A program made the position numbers and the translations under genes. Positions 27,096 to 36,294 of a stretch of 64,000 nt of DNA are shown here, piece by piece. The DNA is from Cuneatibacter caecimuris (GTDB lineage Bacteria; Bacillota; Clostridia; Lachnospirales; Lachnospiraceae): the NCBI RefSeq assembly GCF_004216775.1, contig NZ_SGXF01000001.1, forward strand, positions 1 to 64,000, read 5' to 3'. The notes under the pieces were generated by a model. It did no database searches and had not been told where the DNA came from. It saw nothing but the letters and a program-made list of their open reading frames with translations. Each line of letters begins with the position of its first letter. Position 1 is the stretch's first letter.

Positions 27096-28424
27096 TTAAT
27101 CCATATTACTGCGGCCCTTCTCCAACGCTTCATTACAGCTTCTGTCAATGGCTGCAGCCACCTCCTCCGGCGGCTTTACCCCCATCAGCAGATCATTGAT
27201 ATTCCGGTAAAATACATCCCTCACCCCCTGCCAGTTGATGCTTCCGCGTATATTGTCAACGACAGCAGCTGTGTTCTCTCCATAGGCCTTCAGCATCCAA
27301 ATTTCGTCCTGATACCTTTTGATCACGGATTTGCTGACCGGAAGCGTGCCTAACGTATATTTCATGGTTTCTTCATCCGTGCAGAGAAAACGAAGAAAAT
27401 CCTTGGCAGCCTGGATCTTGTTCTGGTCTCCATTATCGAATATACAAAAGCCGTTGGAACTGCTTGTACAATACCCCGCACCGGACAAGTCGGGAAAATT
27501 GGCGGCAAATACATCCACTCCCTTGTTTCTGGCATCCCAAAGATTGGTCAGATTCCCCACGCATATAGCCAGCTGCCCATTATAAAACAGGTTTACACAC
27601 TCTAAAAGTTCCAAGTTTTCTGCGCCTTTCGGAGTGATCCCTTTCGCATCCATCTCTTTGATCCATGTTAAAGCCCGGATTCCCTCCGGCGTATTGACTG
27701 CAAAATTTCCGTTTTTGTCATACAGCGGACAGCCGTAGGCCCGAAGCAGAGTCATGATATGGCTGTCTCCCTGATTGTTCGCCGCGTACATCATAAATGC
27801 AAAAGTATTTTCAGCAGTCAGGGATTCCTCCAGCCTCTGGCAGACCAGATTAAATTCTTCCGTGCTCCAGTGGGCGATTGACTCCTCTTCCGGTATGAAT
27901 TCTGAAAGCCCGGCGTTTTCCATCATAGTCCGATTGACCATCAATGTATTTTGCAGCTGATGAAACGGCAGAGTATAAACCTGTCCGTCAATGGAATTCT
28001 GGTTCCAAATAGATTCGTCGATATCAGAACGCAGGCTCTCATCAATCATGTCGTCCAGGGGGACCAGCCATCCCCGCTTCACATACAGCGGCACATTCCA
28101 CGAACCGGCAAAAAAGATATCGGCCGCATCCGGAGTACCGTATTTGTCTGCCAGCTGCGTCTGCTCATCCAGATAATCATAACGGCTGATCAGAAAATCC
28201 ACATCGTACCGGTCATACTGCGCCTGAAAGCGTTCTGCCGCCTTCACGAGCATATCATAGACCTCTGCCTCGCCTGTGCCTGGAATATTCCCCAAACCAA
28301 TGGGCGGAGTTTTCACTGTCAACGTCACTTTTTCCGGCTCTTCAATCTTTTGCGTCTCACAGCCGGCCGCCACAAAGCAAAGCGATGCCGCAAGCAGAAC
28401 ACAGAGCAATCCCTTTTTCCTCAT
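27096..28424 (-). CDS. Extracellular solute-binding lipoprotein (ABC family 1 type)
   Basis: The 442-residue protein has a lipoprotein signal peptide with lipobox VAAGC (Cys about 22) and a periplasmic-binding fold typical of carbohydrate ABC receptors ('GTPDAADIFFAGSWNVPLYVKRGWLVPLDDMID', 'NGFCIFDNGDQNKIQAAKDFLRFL'). No permease or ATPase gene is near. Its ATG overlaps the stop of the hybrid kinase gene, so it more likely presents ligand to that kinase than to a transporter (inference). Confidence 0.9.
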   Translation of the reverse strand: MRKKGLLCVLLAASLCFVAAGCETQKIEEPEKVTLTVKTPPIGLGNIPGTGEAEVYDMLVKAAERFQAQYDRYDVDFLISRYDYLDEQTQLADKYGTPDAADIFFAGSWNVPLYVKRGWLVPLDDMIDESLRSDIDESIWNQNSIDGQVYTLPFHQLQNTLMVNRTMMENAGLSEFIPEEESIAHWSTEEFNLVCQRLEESLTAENTFAFMMYAANNQGDSHIMTLLRAYGCPLYDKNGNFAVNTPEGIRALTWIKEMDAKGITPKGAENLELLECVNLFYNGQLAICVGNLTNLWDARNKGVDVFAANFPDLSGAGYCTSSSNGFCIFDNGDQNKIQAAKDFLRFLCTDEETMKYTLGTLPVSKSVIKRYQDEIWMLKAYGENTAAVVDNIRGSINWQGVRDVFYRNINDLLMGVKPPEEVAAAIDRSCNEALEKGRSNMD

Positions 28425-30555
28425 AATAGTCCCTCCCGATCTTTAATGATCTCAACTTTTTTGAACAGCAGCTTGATATCCAGAGGTTTTGTCAGCACAT
28501 CATCCATATCCGCAGCCAGCGCTTTTTCAATATCCTCACGAAAGGCATTGGCCGTCATGGCAATAATCGGGACATTCCCGGCATCCGGCCGGGGCAGCGC
28601 GCGGATGCGCCGGGTGGCCTCATATCCGTCCATCACAGGCATCTGAATATCCATCAAGATCAAATCAAAATATCCAGGAGAGCTGGCTTCAAAGGCAGAC
28701 AGTGCCTCTTGCCCATCCCGCGCTTCCGTCAGCTTGCAGCCCTGCTCCTCCAGAATGGATACAACGATCATCCTGTTAATGTCATTGTCCTCTGCAGCCA
28801 GAATATGTTTGCCCTCCAGGCCCCGGTCCTCCCTCTGCATATCACTTGACACGGCTGTATTTCCGGATTGTTCCGCCTGCAGAAAAGGAATAGAAAATGT
28901 AAATACCGTCCCTTTTTCCGGCTGGCTTTCCACAGATATAGACCCTCCCATCTTCTCTACTAAAGTTTTACTCAGCGTGGTTCCCAGCCCGTTCCGTTCT
29001 GTGAGGAAGCGCGTCTTTCCTGCTCAAAGGGTTTCCAGATATGCTGCAAAAAATCCTGGCTCATGCCGCAACCTGTATCGGCCACCTGAAAAACAGTGTT
29101 GGCCACGCCGCCGGTCAGTTCCTGCCTCACTGTAAGGGATATTTCTCCCCCTTCAGGGGTGAATTTTACTGCGTTTCCCAGCAAGTTTGTTAAGATCTGC
29201 TTGATCCGCAGGGCGTCCCCCTGCACAAGAGGCGCTTCCAGGCCTTGAACGTCAATGCGGAAATGCAGCCCTTTATTCTCCACCTGATTTTCCAAGAGGG
29301 TATGTACTTCTTCGATCAATCGTTTCAAATCCATTTCTTTTGGATAGATCTCCAGCTGACCGCTCTCAATTTTGGACATATCCAGAACATCTGTTATTAC
29401 ATTTTGCAAAAATGCCGCAGACACCTCCGCCTTTTTCAGATATTCGTTCAGTTTTAGAGGATCGTCCAGACTCTGGCGCATCAGATACTGCAGCCCGACA
29501 ATACCGTTAAGAGGCGTGCGGATTTCATGGCTCATATTCGCCAAAAACGTAGATTTTGCCTGCTCGGAAGCCCGGGCAACCTTTGCCGCATTGGTGGTGT
29601 GGTAGAGAAAAGATGCAGCAAACAGAATCAATACGCCCAGCACAAAGAAAAAAGGGAGCGAACGGAAGATCAGCGTTTTCACCTGGTCTTCCGTCACTTT
29701 CGTGGAAACCTGTACCACCAGATACCACTCGTTCCCCGCATGATGATTCAAAGACTGAAACAGGGTATAAAAAGCGCCGTTATCCAGGCTGTATTCTACG
29801 AACAGGCTTTCCCCCTGTTCCACCGCCTGAAGGCAGGATTCCAGAGAACCGTTGTTTCTGAATTGCGCGTGTTCCAGCGGAGTCAGGAAATTGTTGTCCG
29901 GCGTGCTGTATTGCCGGCTTGCCGTAATAATATCGCCGGACTTCTGCATCACTACTGCAATTCCTTGTCCGTCAAAGCTCTCCAGCCGCATCTGGTCCGC
30001 AATCTCCGCAATGGGAACCAGCCCCACCGCACCGCTGATTTCTTTTTCTCCGGCAGAAACCGGCGTTGTCAGCCGCACGCCATAAACAAGAAACTCACCC
30101 CATTTTTCCCGGCTGTCTTCATCATACCGAATGACAAAATTGCCGTCCGTCCGCTCAAACTCTTCCGCCCAGGGCATATCCGAAAACTGGGACTTTAGGT
30201 AAGAACTGCTGTATACTTCCCCGTCTGCCGTAATCAAATAAAGCGTATCAAAAGAAGTGGTTCTGGCCTCTACTCCCAAATTATAAATGACTTCTTCAAA
30301 CCGGCTGTCTCTGGACGCATCGATTCTGTCCAGAATCACCCGGAGATACTCAGTTTTGCTGTCCATCTGATTGACGATATTCAAATGATCATGATCTGCA
30401 ATCTGCTCCATAAAGGAAAAAGTAGTGGAATAAACCGCCTGTTCAATGCTTTGATAATACAGCCAGTAGCCACTGCCAAGAACTCCAAAAGAAATAAGCA
30501 GAATCAGCGCCCATACCCACCAACGGCGCCCACTTTTTTTCATGGCTTTGCGCAT
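28421..30555 (-). pseudogene. Hybrid sensor histidine kinase, interrupted by a frameshift
   Basis: A membrane kinase of about 710 residues if the frame is restored. Order: helix near the N-terminus, extracytoplasmic Cache-like sensor (about 30-285), second helix, HisKA with SHEIRTPL (His about 343), HATPase with 'LLGNAVKFTPEGG' and 'DTGCGMS', and a receiver ending with phospho-acceptor Asp in 'LILMDIQMPVMDG'. At about 28985-28992 one base is missing in the 'GTGLG' box, so the first frame ends at a TGA just after and the second resumes 'GTTLSKTLVEKMGGSI'. Recent inactivation or a sequence error are equally possible. The start was chosen after GGGGAGG. Confidence 0.88.
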
Positions 30556-30643
30556 CTTTCCCTCCCCTTTTCCAATTTCTCTTGCAGTGCAGACAATCTT
30601 CCGGCATCTGCGAAACTGGGTACATATACAGTCCATTAAGATC

Positions 30644-30672
30644 ATTATAACATCTGACCTGTTATATTACAA
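30644..30672 (-). promoter_or_regulatory. Promoter of the kinase/binding-protein/c-di-GMP operon
   Basis: TTGTAA, 17-base spacer, TATAAT, about 90 bases before the kinase start. Confidence 0.65.
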
Positions 30673-30698
30673 GCTCAGAGGAAATTATTTTCAGCCTT

Positions 30699-30765
30699 AC
30701 GCCGCAGTGCAATCCCCCGGAGGGTTTTATTGCATAGGGAACGCAATTTCCTATGCAATAAAACC
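30699..30765 (+). repeat. Dispersed palindromic repeat, copy B
   Basis: ACGCCGCAGTGC.ATCCCCC, then GGAGGG, then a long hairpin: GGTTTTATTGCATAGG pairs with CCTATGCAATAAAACC over 16-17 bp around an ACGCAATT loop. This is the most complete copy of the family. Confidence 0.65.
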
Positions 30766-30800
30766 TGCTAAGAAAAGCCAATAGTTTTCCAGCAGGTTTT
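30760..30800. terminator. Hairpin next to repeat copy B
   Basis: AAAACCTGCT/AGCAGGTTTT stem with an inner AAGAAAA/TTTTC pairing. T-rich on both sides. It could end transcription of the IS110 relic on the minus strand. Confidence 0.5.
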
Positions 30801-30832
30801 CAATTTTTTTATTGTCTTTTAAATTTGTGTCA

Positions 30833-30883
30833 TCAACACACTGTACTTTTACCTTTCGCAGCATCAATTCCTACGCTGATCAC
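30833..30883 (-). pseudogene. IS110-family transposase N-terminal fragment
   Basis: Minus-strand GTG start with AGGAGG 5 bases upstream, then 16 codons reading VISVGIDAAKGKSTVC and a stop. 'VGID..KGKST' is the first catalytic Asp motif of IS110-type (DEDD) transposases. The rest of the gene is gone. The 215 bases upstream (30884-31096) carry no reading frame. In intact IS110 elements this zone encodes the bridge RNA, so a relic may be present. Confidence 0.6.
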
Positions 30884-31148
30884 AATAACCTCCTGATTCA
30901 AAATTTATAATATCAGCAATTGTTAAACAACCCACACTTATTACGATTCAGTTTAGTTCGTTACACGAAAGCTCCATAGAATATCAACCTGCCTAAGCGA
31001 ATGTATATAATAAGTGGTTGGCTGACGGTTTTATTAACGGATGTGATAATCCAAAAAAGCCTTGCCATACCAACTGCTTTCCTCATTATACAAATTAAGT
31101 GTAGATGTTGGAGTAATTACTCTCTAACAACTACACTTTTATGGTACT
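30884..31148. other. Non-coding stretch between IS110 fragment and thrC terminator
   Basis: No gene is visible. The stretch is AT-rich and holds one clear hairpin at 31097-31138 (AAGTGTAG/CTACACTT with imperfect inner pairing, followed by TTTT on the plus strand). Otherwise I see nothing except the possible IS110 upstream region. Confidence 0.5.
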
Positions 31149-31187
31149 AAAAAGGCCCACAGGACAATTCAGAATAGTCTGCAGGCC
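31149..31187 (-). terminator. Terminator of thrC
   Basis: Imperfect stem GGCCTGCAG/CTGTGGGCC followed by TTTTTAG on the minus strand, 17 bases past the thrC stop. Confidence 0.7.
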
Positions 31188-31204
31188 AACCAAGTTGAAC
31201 TTTT

Positions 31205-32692
31205 TCAGATTTCCAGAATCTCTTTTACAGTAGCTTTCATTTCCTCCACGCCGCAGGTACGGTCGTGGAGCACAGGCGCGGTGCGGATGCTTTCCACTGC
31301 CTGGGGCACCGGCACACCGGACAGCGCCGACAGCTCGTCCACCAGAGCGAAGTCCTCTCCACCCGCATTTTCCGGCGCGATAGCCTCCATCACGCTCCTG
31401 GTAAATTTGTAAGGGCTGGCCGTGGAAGCGATTACGGTTTTGGTGTGGTCGCCGGTTTCCGCCGCATACTTATCATAGACGCAGGAAGCCACCGCCGTAT
31501 GGGGGTCCAGCACATAGCCTTCCTCCCGGAATACTCTGGCGATCTGTTCCTTCACTTCTTCTTCAGAAGCATAGTTTCCATAAAAATCTTCCAGATTCCT
31601 GCGCAGCTCTTCGGTCACCTGATAACTGCCGGTCTGGTTCAGCTTCCTCATCCTGGCCGCGTTGTCCTCCGCGTCCTGGCCTCCGGCCAGATAGAGCAGG
31701 CGTTCCAGATTGCTGGAAATCAGAATATCCATGGAAGGCGAAGTTGTCAGGATGAAGTCCCGGTTCCTGTCATAACAGCCCGTACGGAAGAAATCATAAA
31801 GAACTTTATTTTCATTGGACGCGCAGATCAGCTTCGCGATGGGAAGGCCCAGGCGCTTTGCGTAATACGCGGCCAGAATATTGCCGAAATTGCCGGTAGG
31901 CACCACCACATTCATGGGTTCTCCCTCTTTCAGCTGCCCGGCTGCCCTCAGGCGGGTATAGGCGTAAACATAGTACACCACCTGGGGCACCAGGCGGCCG
32001 ATATTGATAGAATTGGCGGAAGAAAACTGGAATCCGGCCGCAGCCAGCTCCCCGGCCAGCGCCTGATCTCCGAAAAGCTTCTTCACACCAGTCTGGGCGT
32101 CGTCAAAATTGCCGCGGATTCCCACCACATATGTATTATTCCCCTTCTGGGTCACCATCTGGCGCTCCTGCACGGGGCTGACGCCGTCTTTTGGATAGAA
32201 CACAATGATCCTGGTGCCCGGCACATCTGCAAAACCAGCCATGGCCGCTTTTCCCGTATCCCCGGAGGTGGCGGTGAGAATCACGATTTCATGTTCCGCA
32301 TGGTTTTTCTTCGCAGCCGTCACCATGAGATGGGGCAGAATGGAGAGTGCCATATCTTTAAAGGCAATGGTGGCGCCGTGGAACAACTCCAGATAAAACG
32401 CGCCGTGCTTTTCCACAAGAGGCGCGATCTGCGGGGTATCGAATTTTTCATCATACGCCCCTGCGATGCAGGCCTTCAATTCTTCTTCCGTATAATCTGT
32501 GAGAAACAGCTTCATCACCTCATAGGCCAGCTCCTGATAGCTCAGGCCCTGCAGTTCTTCCAGGCTCTTGTCCAGCCTGGGCAGCTGATCCGGTACAAAA
32601 AGCCCCCCGTCTGATGCAAGTCCTTTTAAAACTGCCTGGGACGCGGTGTATGCCGTCCTGTCTCCTCTGGTACTTCTGTATGTCAAATCCAT
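31205..32692 (-). CDS. thrC: Threonine synthase
   Basis: The 495-residue PLP enzyme converts O-phosphohomoserine to threonine. It has the N-terminal 'YRSTRGD....ASQAVLKGLASDGGLFVP', the PLP lysine in 'FHGATIAFKDMALS' near residue 113, the phosphate loop region 'TATSGDTGKAAM' and 'VPTGNFGNILAAYYAKRLGLP'. Length fits the long-form ThrC. It is apparently monocistronic: a terminator for the upstream gene lies only about 30 bases before its start. Confidence 0.96.
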   Translation of the reverse strand: MDLTYRSTRGDRTAYTASQAVLKGLASDGGLFVPDQLPRLDKSLEELQGLSYQELAYEVMKLFLTDYTEEELKACIAGAYDEKFDTPQIAPLVEKHGAFYLELFHGATIAFKDMALSILPHLMVTAAKKNHAEHEIVILTATSGDTGKAAMAGFADVPGTRIIVFYPKDGVSPVQERQMVTQKGNNTYVVGIRGNFDDAQTGVKKLFGDQALAGELAAAGFQFSSANSINIGRLVPQVVYYVYAYTRLRAAGQLKEGEPMNVVVPTGNFGNILAAYYAKRLGLPIAKLICASNENKVLYDFFRTGCYDRNRDFILTTSPSMDILISSNLERLLYLAGGQDAEDNAARMRKLNQTGSYQVTEELRRNLEDFYGNYASEEEVKEQIARVFREEGYVLDPHTAVASCVYDKYAAETGDHTKTVIASTASPYKFTRSVMEAIAPENAGGEDFALVDELSALSGVPVPQAVESIRTAPVLHDRTCGVEEMKATVKEILEI

Positions 32693-32719
32693 GTGGTCCC
32701 TCCGTCATCGTTTTTAAAA

Positions 32720-32750
32720 CAGCCGAAGCAGATGCTCTCCGCTCCGGCTG
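32720..32750 (-). terminator. Terminator of yhcH-like gene
   Basis: Stem CAGCCGGAGC/GCTTCGGCTG followed by TTTTAAAAA on the minus strand. Confidence 0.75.
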
Positions 32751-32770
32751 TATGAAATTCATCCTTCTGC

Positions 32771-33229
32771 TCAGTCCTCTTTGATCTTAACGATCACTTT
32801 CTTCACCATAGCCGGCTTGCCGTTCATGGCCTTGGGCTTATGTCCGTCCTGAGGATTGAAAATGCAGTAATACCCGGCAGGCGTCGCCATATCGATTCCG
32901 CGCACATCATCGGTATAGAATGTCACGTCCTTATCGGGGTTGTACTCTGTCTTCACCGTCAGGTCCTTCTTGGGCGCGTAGGTCATCACCTCGCTGCCGG
33001 AAATCACATACTGAATGTCGGTATAGTGCTCATGGGTTTCAAACTTGCAGTCCTCCCATGCTTTAGTCTCATATTCCGTCACATTCACATATACTTCTTT
33101 GCCATCCACCTCATATTTGCCGGGCTCAATGGCTTCCAGATCGGTCTTCTGCAGGAAATCCACCGCAGTCTCATAATTCTTTCCCAGACCTCTGTAAAAA
33201 TCCAGATTTTCTTTAGAATCATAAATCAT
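32771..33229 (-). CDS. YhcH/YjgK/YiaL (DUF386) family protein
   Basis: The 152-residue cupin-like protein of the family includes TabA and the sialic-acid-operon YhcH. 'ETHEHYTDIQYVISGSEVM' and 'YCIFNPQDGHKPKA' supply the His/Gln/Glu metal ligands. Family members are thought to act as sugar anomerases or in biofilm control; the substrate here is unknown. It stands alone, 78 bases before thrC. Confidence 0.9.
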   Translation of the reverse strand: MIYDSKENLDFYRGLGKNYETAVDFLQKTDLEAIEPGKYEVDGKEVYVNVTEYETKAWEDCKFETHEHYTDIQYVISGSEVMTYAPKKDLTVKTEYNPDKDVTFYTDDVRGIDMATPAGYYCIFNPQDGHKPKAMNGKPAMVKKVIVKIKED

Positions 33230-33299
33230 TTCCGCTCACCTCGCTGTTAAATTAGCCTTTGCGGCTTTGCAACAAGCATAGCACAAACTGATCGCAAGT

Positions 33300-33443
33300 T
33301 CAACTGTTTTTCTCTTGCGCCGCCGGATTTCCGACCCATTCCATGGCTTCCAGATAAACGCTTCCGGCAAACATCCTCTTGTTTCCCCCGGATTCTGCTT
33401 TTTGATACTTCCGGATCTGAGTCTCCAGACGGACCTGTTTCTG
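33300..33443 (-). pseudogene. Possible gene remnant at edge of AT-rich island
   Basis: A start-less minus-strand frame of about 48 codons with protein-like, coiled-coil content ('VRLETQIRKYQKAESG', ending 'YLEAMEWVGNPAAQEKNS') and base composition like the core genes. It may be the truncated end of a gene displaced by the island. No family is recognised. Confidence 0.22.
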
Positions 33444-33456
33444 AAATCAATGCTCC

Positions 33457-34020
33457 CTAGTTAAAAAGACCTATAACAGTGCTGGACGACGGATATAATT
33501 TTTCTATTTTATTTAACGCACAATCCACATTTTCTATTGAACTCATATTACCATCATGTCTATGTGTCTCCAAGAAGGCCAGAACAGTCCCCTCCTCAAA
33601 TTCCCAGGTCCTATATGATACATTATGATAGGGAAGTTCCATGTCCGCATCAATTTTCCCCACGGGTAAATAGTAAATTAGACATTCGTATCTGTTAATG
33701 TACTGACCTCCATCCAGACTCAGCGGAATCATGCCGGAAGCTTCCTCTAACTGCTTTTCACTTATCAACGGTGAAAGAACCGGCGCTCTAAAAAATGAAG
33801 GCTTTGTCAGTTCCAAAATGGTGTATTTCGTTTTTGTCTGATCCAAGGCGAAATAGCATTGCTTATCTAATGATTTCATTGCGTCTGTCTCAATTTCTTT
33901 CAGGCGTACAAAATTTTTGTAATCAGACTTTCTAAGGACATGTGATGAAGATGTAAAATAGAAAAACGCTGCAAAACCAAAAAGTATAACACATGCAGCT
34001 GCAATAATAATCTTTTTCAT
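33457..34020 (-). CDS. Membrane-anchored hypothetical protein
   Basis: The 187-residue protein has an N-terminal hydrophobic anchor (about 3-22) and an extracytoplasmic domain of mixed strands and helices with two Cys. RBS GGGAGG is 8 bases before the ATG. AT-rich codon use matches the other island genes and differs from the flanking core genes. I do not recognise the family. It is last of the same-strand island series. Confidence 0.65.
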   Translation of the reverse strand: MKKIIIAAACVILFGFAAFFYFTSSSHVLRKSDYKNFVRLKEIETDAMKSLDKQCYFALDQTKTKYTILELTKPSFFRAPVLSPLISEKQLEEASGMIPLSLDGGQYINRYECLIYYLPVGKIDADMELPYHNVSYRTWEFEEGTVLAFLETHRHDGNMSSIENVDCALNKIEKLYPSSSTVIGLFN

Positions 34021-34342
34021 TGCTCATTCCTCCCTAGATATCTTTTTCTTTTTTTCTGGTATTTATTTTCCAGACTGAAACTATCTGGTACTTTCTCCCA
34101 CCATTAGATTTACTTTCAAAGTATGTTATCTTTCATTTTATATCGCTCTCCTGCCTCTGCCATATATCAACAAAATTTTAATATATATTTTCTATTTCTA
34201 TGTAAAACACTGAAGAGCTGCCCTTTCACGACTTTTAATCGCAAAACAACAGCCCCAAATTAAAATAGTTTCTTTTTGCTTTTCACTCTCATTCATCCGA
34301 TAACACAGAACAAAATTTTATCAGTGTATATTTCATCTTTGT
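34021..34342. other. AT-rich gap in the island
   Basis: 320 bases between two minus-strand island genes. No gene, clear terminator or repeat stands out. Confidence 0.4.
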
Positions 34343-34735
34343 TTAATTTATAACTGTTTTTATACCAATATAGCCAAATGCTCCGGCATCCCCATCACAA
34401 GATAACCGCGCAGTAAATATAGGGGTTCTTGTTCCAGCAACAATAAAGTCTTGTGCACCTGCACTAATAAATGCAGCAGTATTTGAGTGCACATTACTCG
34501 TTACATAAACTATTGCATAATTTCCAGACCGTCTATTAACTGCAGTCATTTTTGCCCTATAACCCCCTGCATAATAATTCACACTACCTGAAACGCTCAT
34601 CCTATGAACTCCTGCCAGATTATCCTGTTCAAGATCTACAGCCATCTTATCAACCGCTGCCATCGAAACAACTGATGTCGAGATCACTATAACTAACGAT
34701 AAAACCACTGCTCCAATTCTTTTTTTCCACATCAT
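34343..34735 (-). CDS. Small secreted protein, island paralogue 2
   Basis: The 130-residue protein has a signal peptide (WKKRIGAVVLSLVIV..VVSMAA) and a mature part of about 105 residues. The mature part contains 'VNYYAGGYRAKMTAVNRRSGNYAIVYVTSN' and ends 'DAGAFGYIGIKTVIN'. It is clearly homologous to the protein at 36295-36696. No Cys in the conserved core and no known bacteriocin or adhesin motif is seen. RBS GAGGGGG precedes the ATG pair. Function unknown; a secreted effector or structural surface subunit is possible. Confidence 0.75.
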   Translation of the reverse strand: MMWKKRIGAVVLSLVIVISTSVVSMAAVDKMAVDLEQDNLAGVHRMSVSGSVNYYAGGYRAKMTAVNRRSGNYAIVYVTSNVHSNTAAFISAGAQDFIVAGTRTPIFTARLSCDGDAGAFGYIGIKTVIN

Positions 34736-34868
34736 TATATCCCCCTCTTTCTTTTCTGTTTTTTAACCAACTATTTCACAGACAGTCTAATATAATCTCC
34801 GTTAGACTCACATCCAACGTAACTCATTTTGCTCTTTTATCTCTGTCAAATACTCATAAAATTCTATT

Positions 34869-34879
34869 TGGATATATGG
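34869..34879 (-). promoter_or_regulatory. Shared upstream motif of secreted paralogue 2
   Basis: CCATATATCCA on the minus strand, with a GTGG box just before it and TTATGAG after. The same arrangement occurs before the paralogue at 36696, at nearly the same distance (about 130 bases). Confidence 0.35.
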
Positions 34880-34903
34880 CACCCACAAACAAAAATGACT
34901 ATT

Positions 34904-36229
34904 CTATCCTTGTAACTCTTTATATCCCCGAATCTCTCCGGTTAATATATTTATATAAAAATTCATTACACTTTTATCCTTTTCATTCTGGAGCGTAATT
35001 TTCCAGCAAGGAGTGAAGCGTCCACTAAATATTGTTTCAAATTCGTCTTCATCTGAGGGATCACTGCAATATGTGAAATCTATACTCTTCACCTGGAATG
35101 ATGATCCTTCTGTCAGCACCTCTGATAATTTTCCCAACACTTCCGTCAGCGGCAGCACTGCCGTAATTGGCTCCCCTCTTTCTTCCACCTTACATACTCT
35201 GTCACATTCTGTAGTACAGTCCAGCCTGTCTTTTTCTATCATCATTGCCTCAGAAAACCATACTTTCATCTCTGGTACTTCAAAATTTTCCAATTCTGCC
35301 CAAGCAGAATTTCTCTGGTTAAATGCATCAAATGGAATCCCATTATAAATGCGGCGCGCATATAGACGATAAGCCTTGTTTTTTTCTGTAATTTGACTAA
35401 CCTGTACACCACAGACCTGGAAAGTAAGGTCAGAATTGGGATTTTCCAGGTAATAATTTTCATTAATTTCCTGGTTAAAGGTTTCAATTGCCTCATCAAT
35501 GCTGACTTCTCCATCCAACAGTTGTACGGTGACCTTCGGTATCTCATGATTCCTAAGATCATAATACTCCCCTTCGTAGGGATGAACTTCTGGATGTGCA
35601 ACAATCTCATCATCCAAACCCGCAATTACCCCTCTATTCGTCCAAGTATACAATTTTATTCTCAAAAACTGCATTTCCCGGCCATTATCCTCTGGGATAT
35701 ACATGATGCTAAATGCATCATCATAATTTTCTTCTCCACTTTCTAATTTTTTCTTGGCAGTAGGAAGTGGGATATTTTTGCCATCTGGTAAGATAATTAT
35801 AACATTTTCTTCTGTAATATCTTGGAATTGACTAAAAAATTTCTTGGCCTCCTCTGCATACTCCAGAATACTCTGTTCATCTCTCTCATAAATTAACTGA
35901 ATCGAAGAAAAACTATCCGCTTCCGGAAATTGTACAAACGAAAGATCACCGGATAAATTAGAATAACCTCCGTCACGCAGGGCATCCAGTGCTTTTGCTA
36001 TATCTTCTCTTGCATCCTTCACAGATACCAGATTCCCTGTCTTTTGTTCTTCTGTTTCGCCACTGGTGAAAGTTGTTTCCTGCACTGAGGATATCCCAGT
36101 ATCGCTTTCCTGTGCGGTAGTTCCAGGCTCAACTTTGTTTCCGCACCCCATAATTCCCAGGCATAAAATTATAACTGCATAATATTCTAATCGTTTTCGC
36201 ACAATATACCTTCTTTCATTCATCCACAC
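34904..36229 (-). CDS. Lipoprotein of unknown function
   Basis: The 441-residue protein has a basic N-terminus, a hydrophobic stretch and lipobox GIMGC (Cys about 29), followed by a Ser/Thr/Glu linker and a large extracytoplasmic domain. The gene sits between the two secreted paralogues, on the same strand and with the same AT-rich composition, so joint function is likely. I recognise no family. Start uncertain: ATG at 36229 or two codons in; the RBS is weak. Confidence 0.7.
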   Translation of the reverse strand: MWMNERRYIVRKRLEYYAVIILCLGIMGCGNKVEPGTTAQESDTGISSVQETTFTSGETEEQKTGNLVSVKDAREDIAKALDALRDGGYSNLSGDLSFVQFPEADSFSSIQLIYERDEQSILEYAEEAKKFFSQFQDITEENVIIILPDGKNIPLPTAKKKLESGEENYDDAFSIMYIPEDNGREMQFLRIKLYTWTNRGVIAGLDDEIVAHPEVHPYEGEYYDLRNHEIPKVTVQLLDGEVSIDEAIETFNQEINENYYLENPNSDLTFQVCGVQVSQITEKNKAYRLYARRIYNGIPFDAFNQRNSAWAELENFEVPEMKVWFSEAMMIEKDRLDCTTECDRVCKVEERGEPITAVLPLTEVLGKLSEVLTEGSSFQVKSIDFTYCSDPSDEDEFETIFSGRFTPCWKITLQNEKDKSVMNFYINILTGEIRGYKELQG

Positions 36230-36294
36230 ATATAATATTAGTAGAAAGGGATATTGTAAAATTAAGTATTTTCTACAATATCCCCTCCTTAAGA

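Noticed and set aside
31265-32614. 449-codon plus-strand frame opposite thrC
   Set aside because: Antisense shadow of a conserved GC-rich gene; no RBS and no recognisable motifs.
33247-33450. 67-codon minus-strand frame before the island
   Set aside because: No RBS and composition unlike a protein. A different frame over the same bases looks slightly more protein-like and is listed as a weak remnant.
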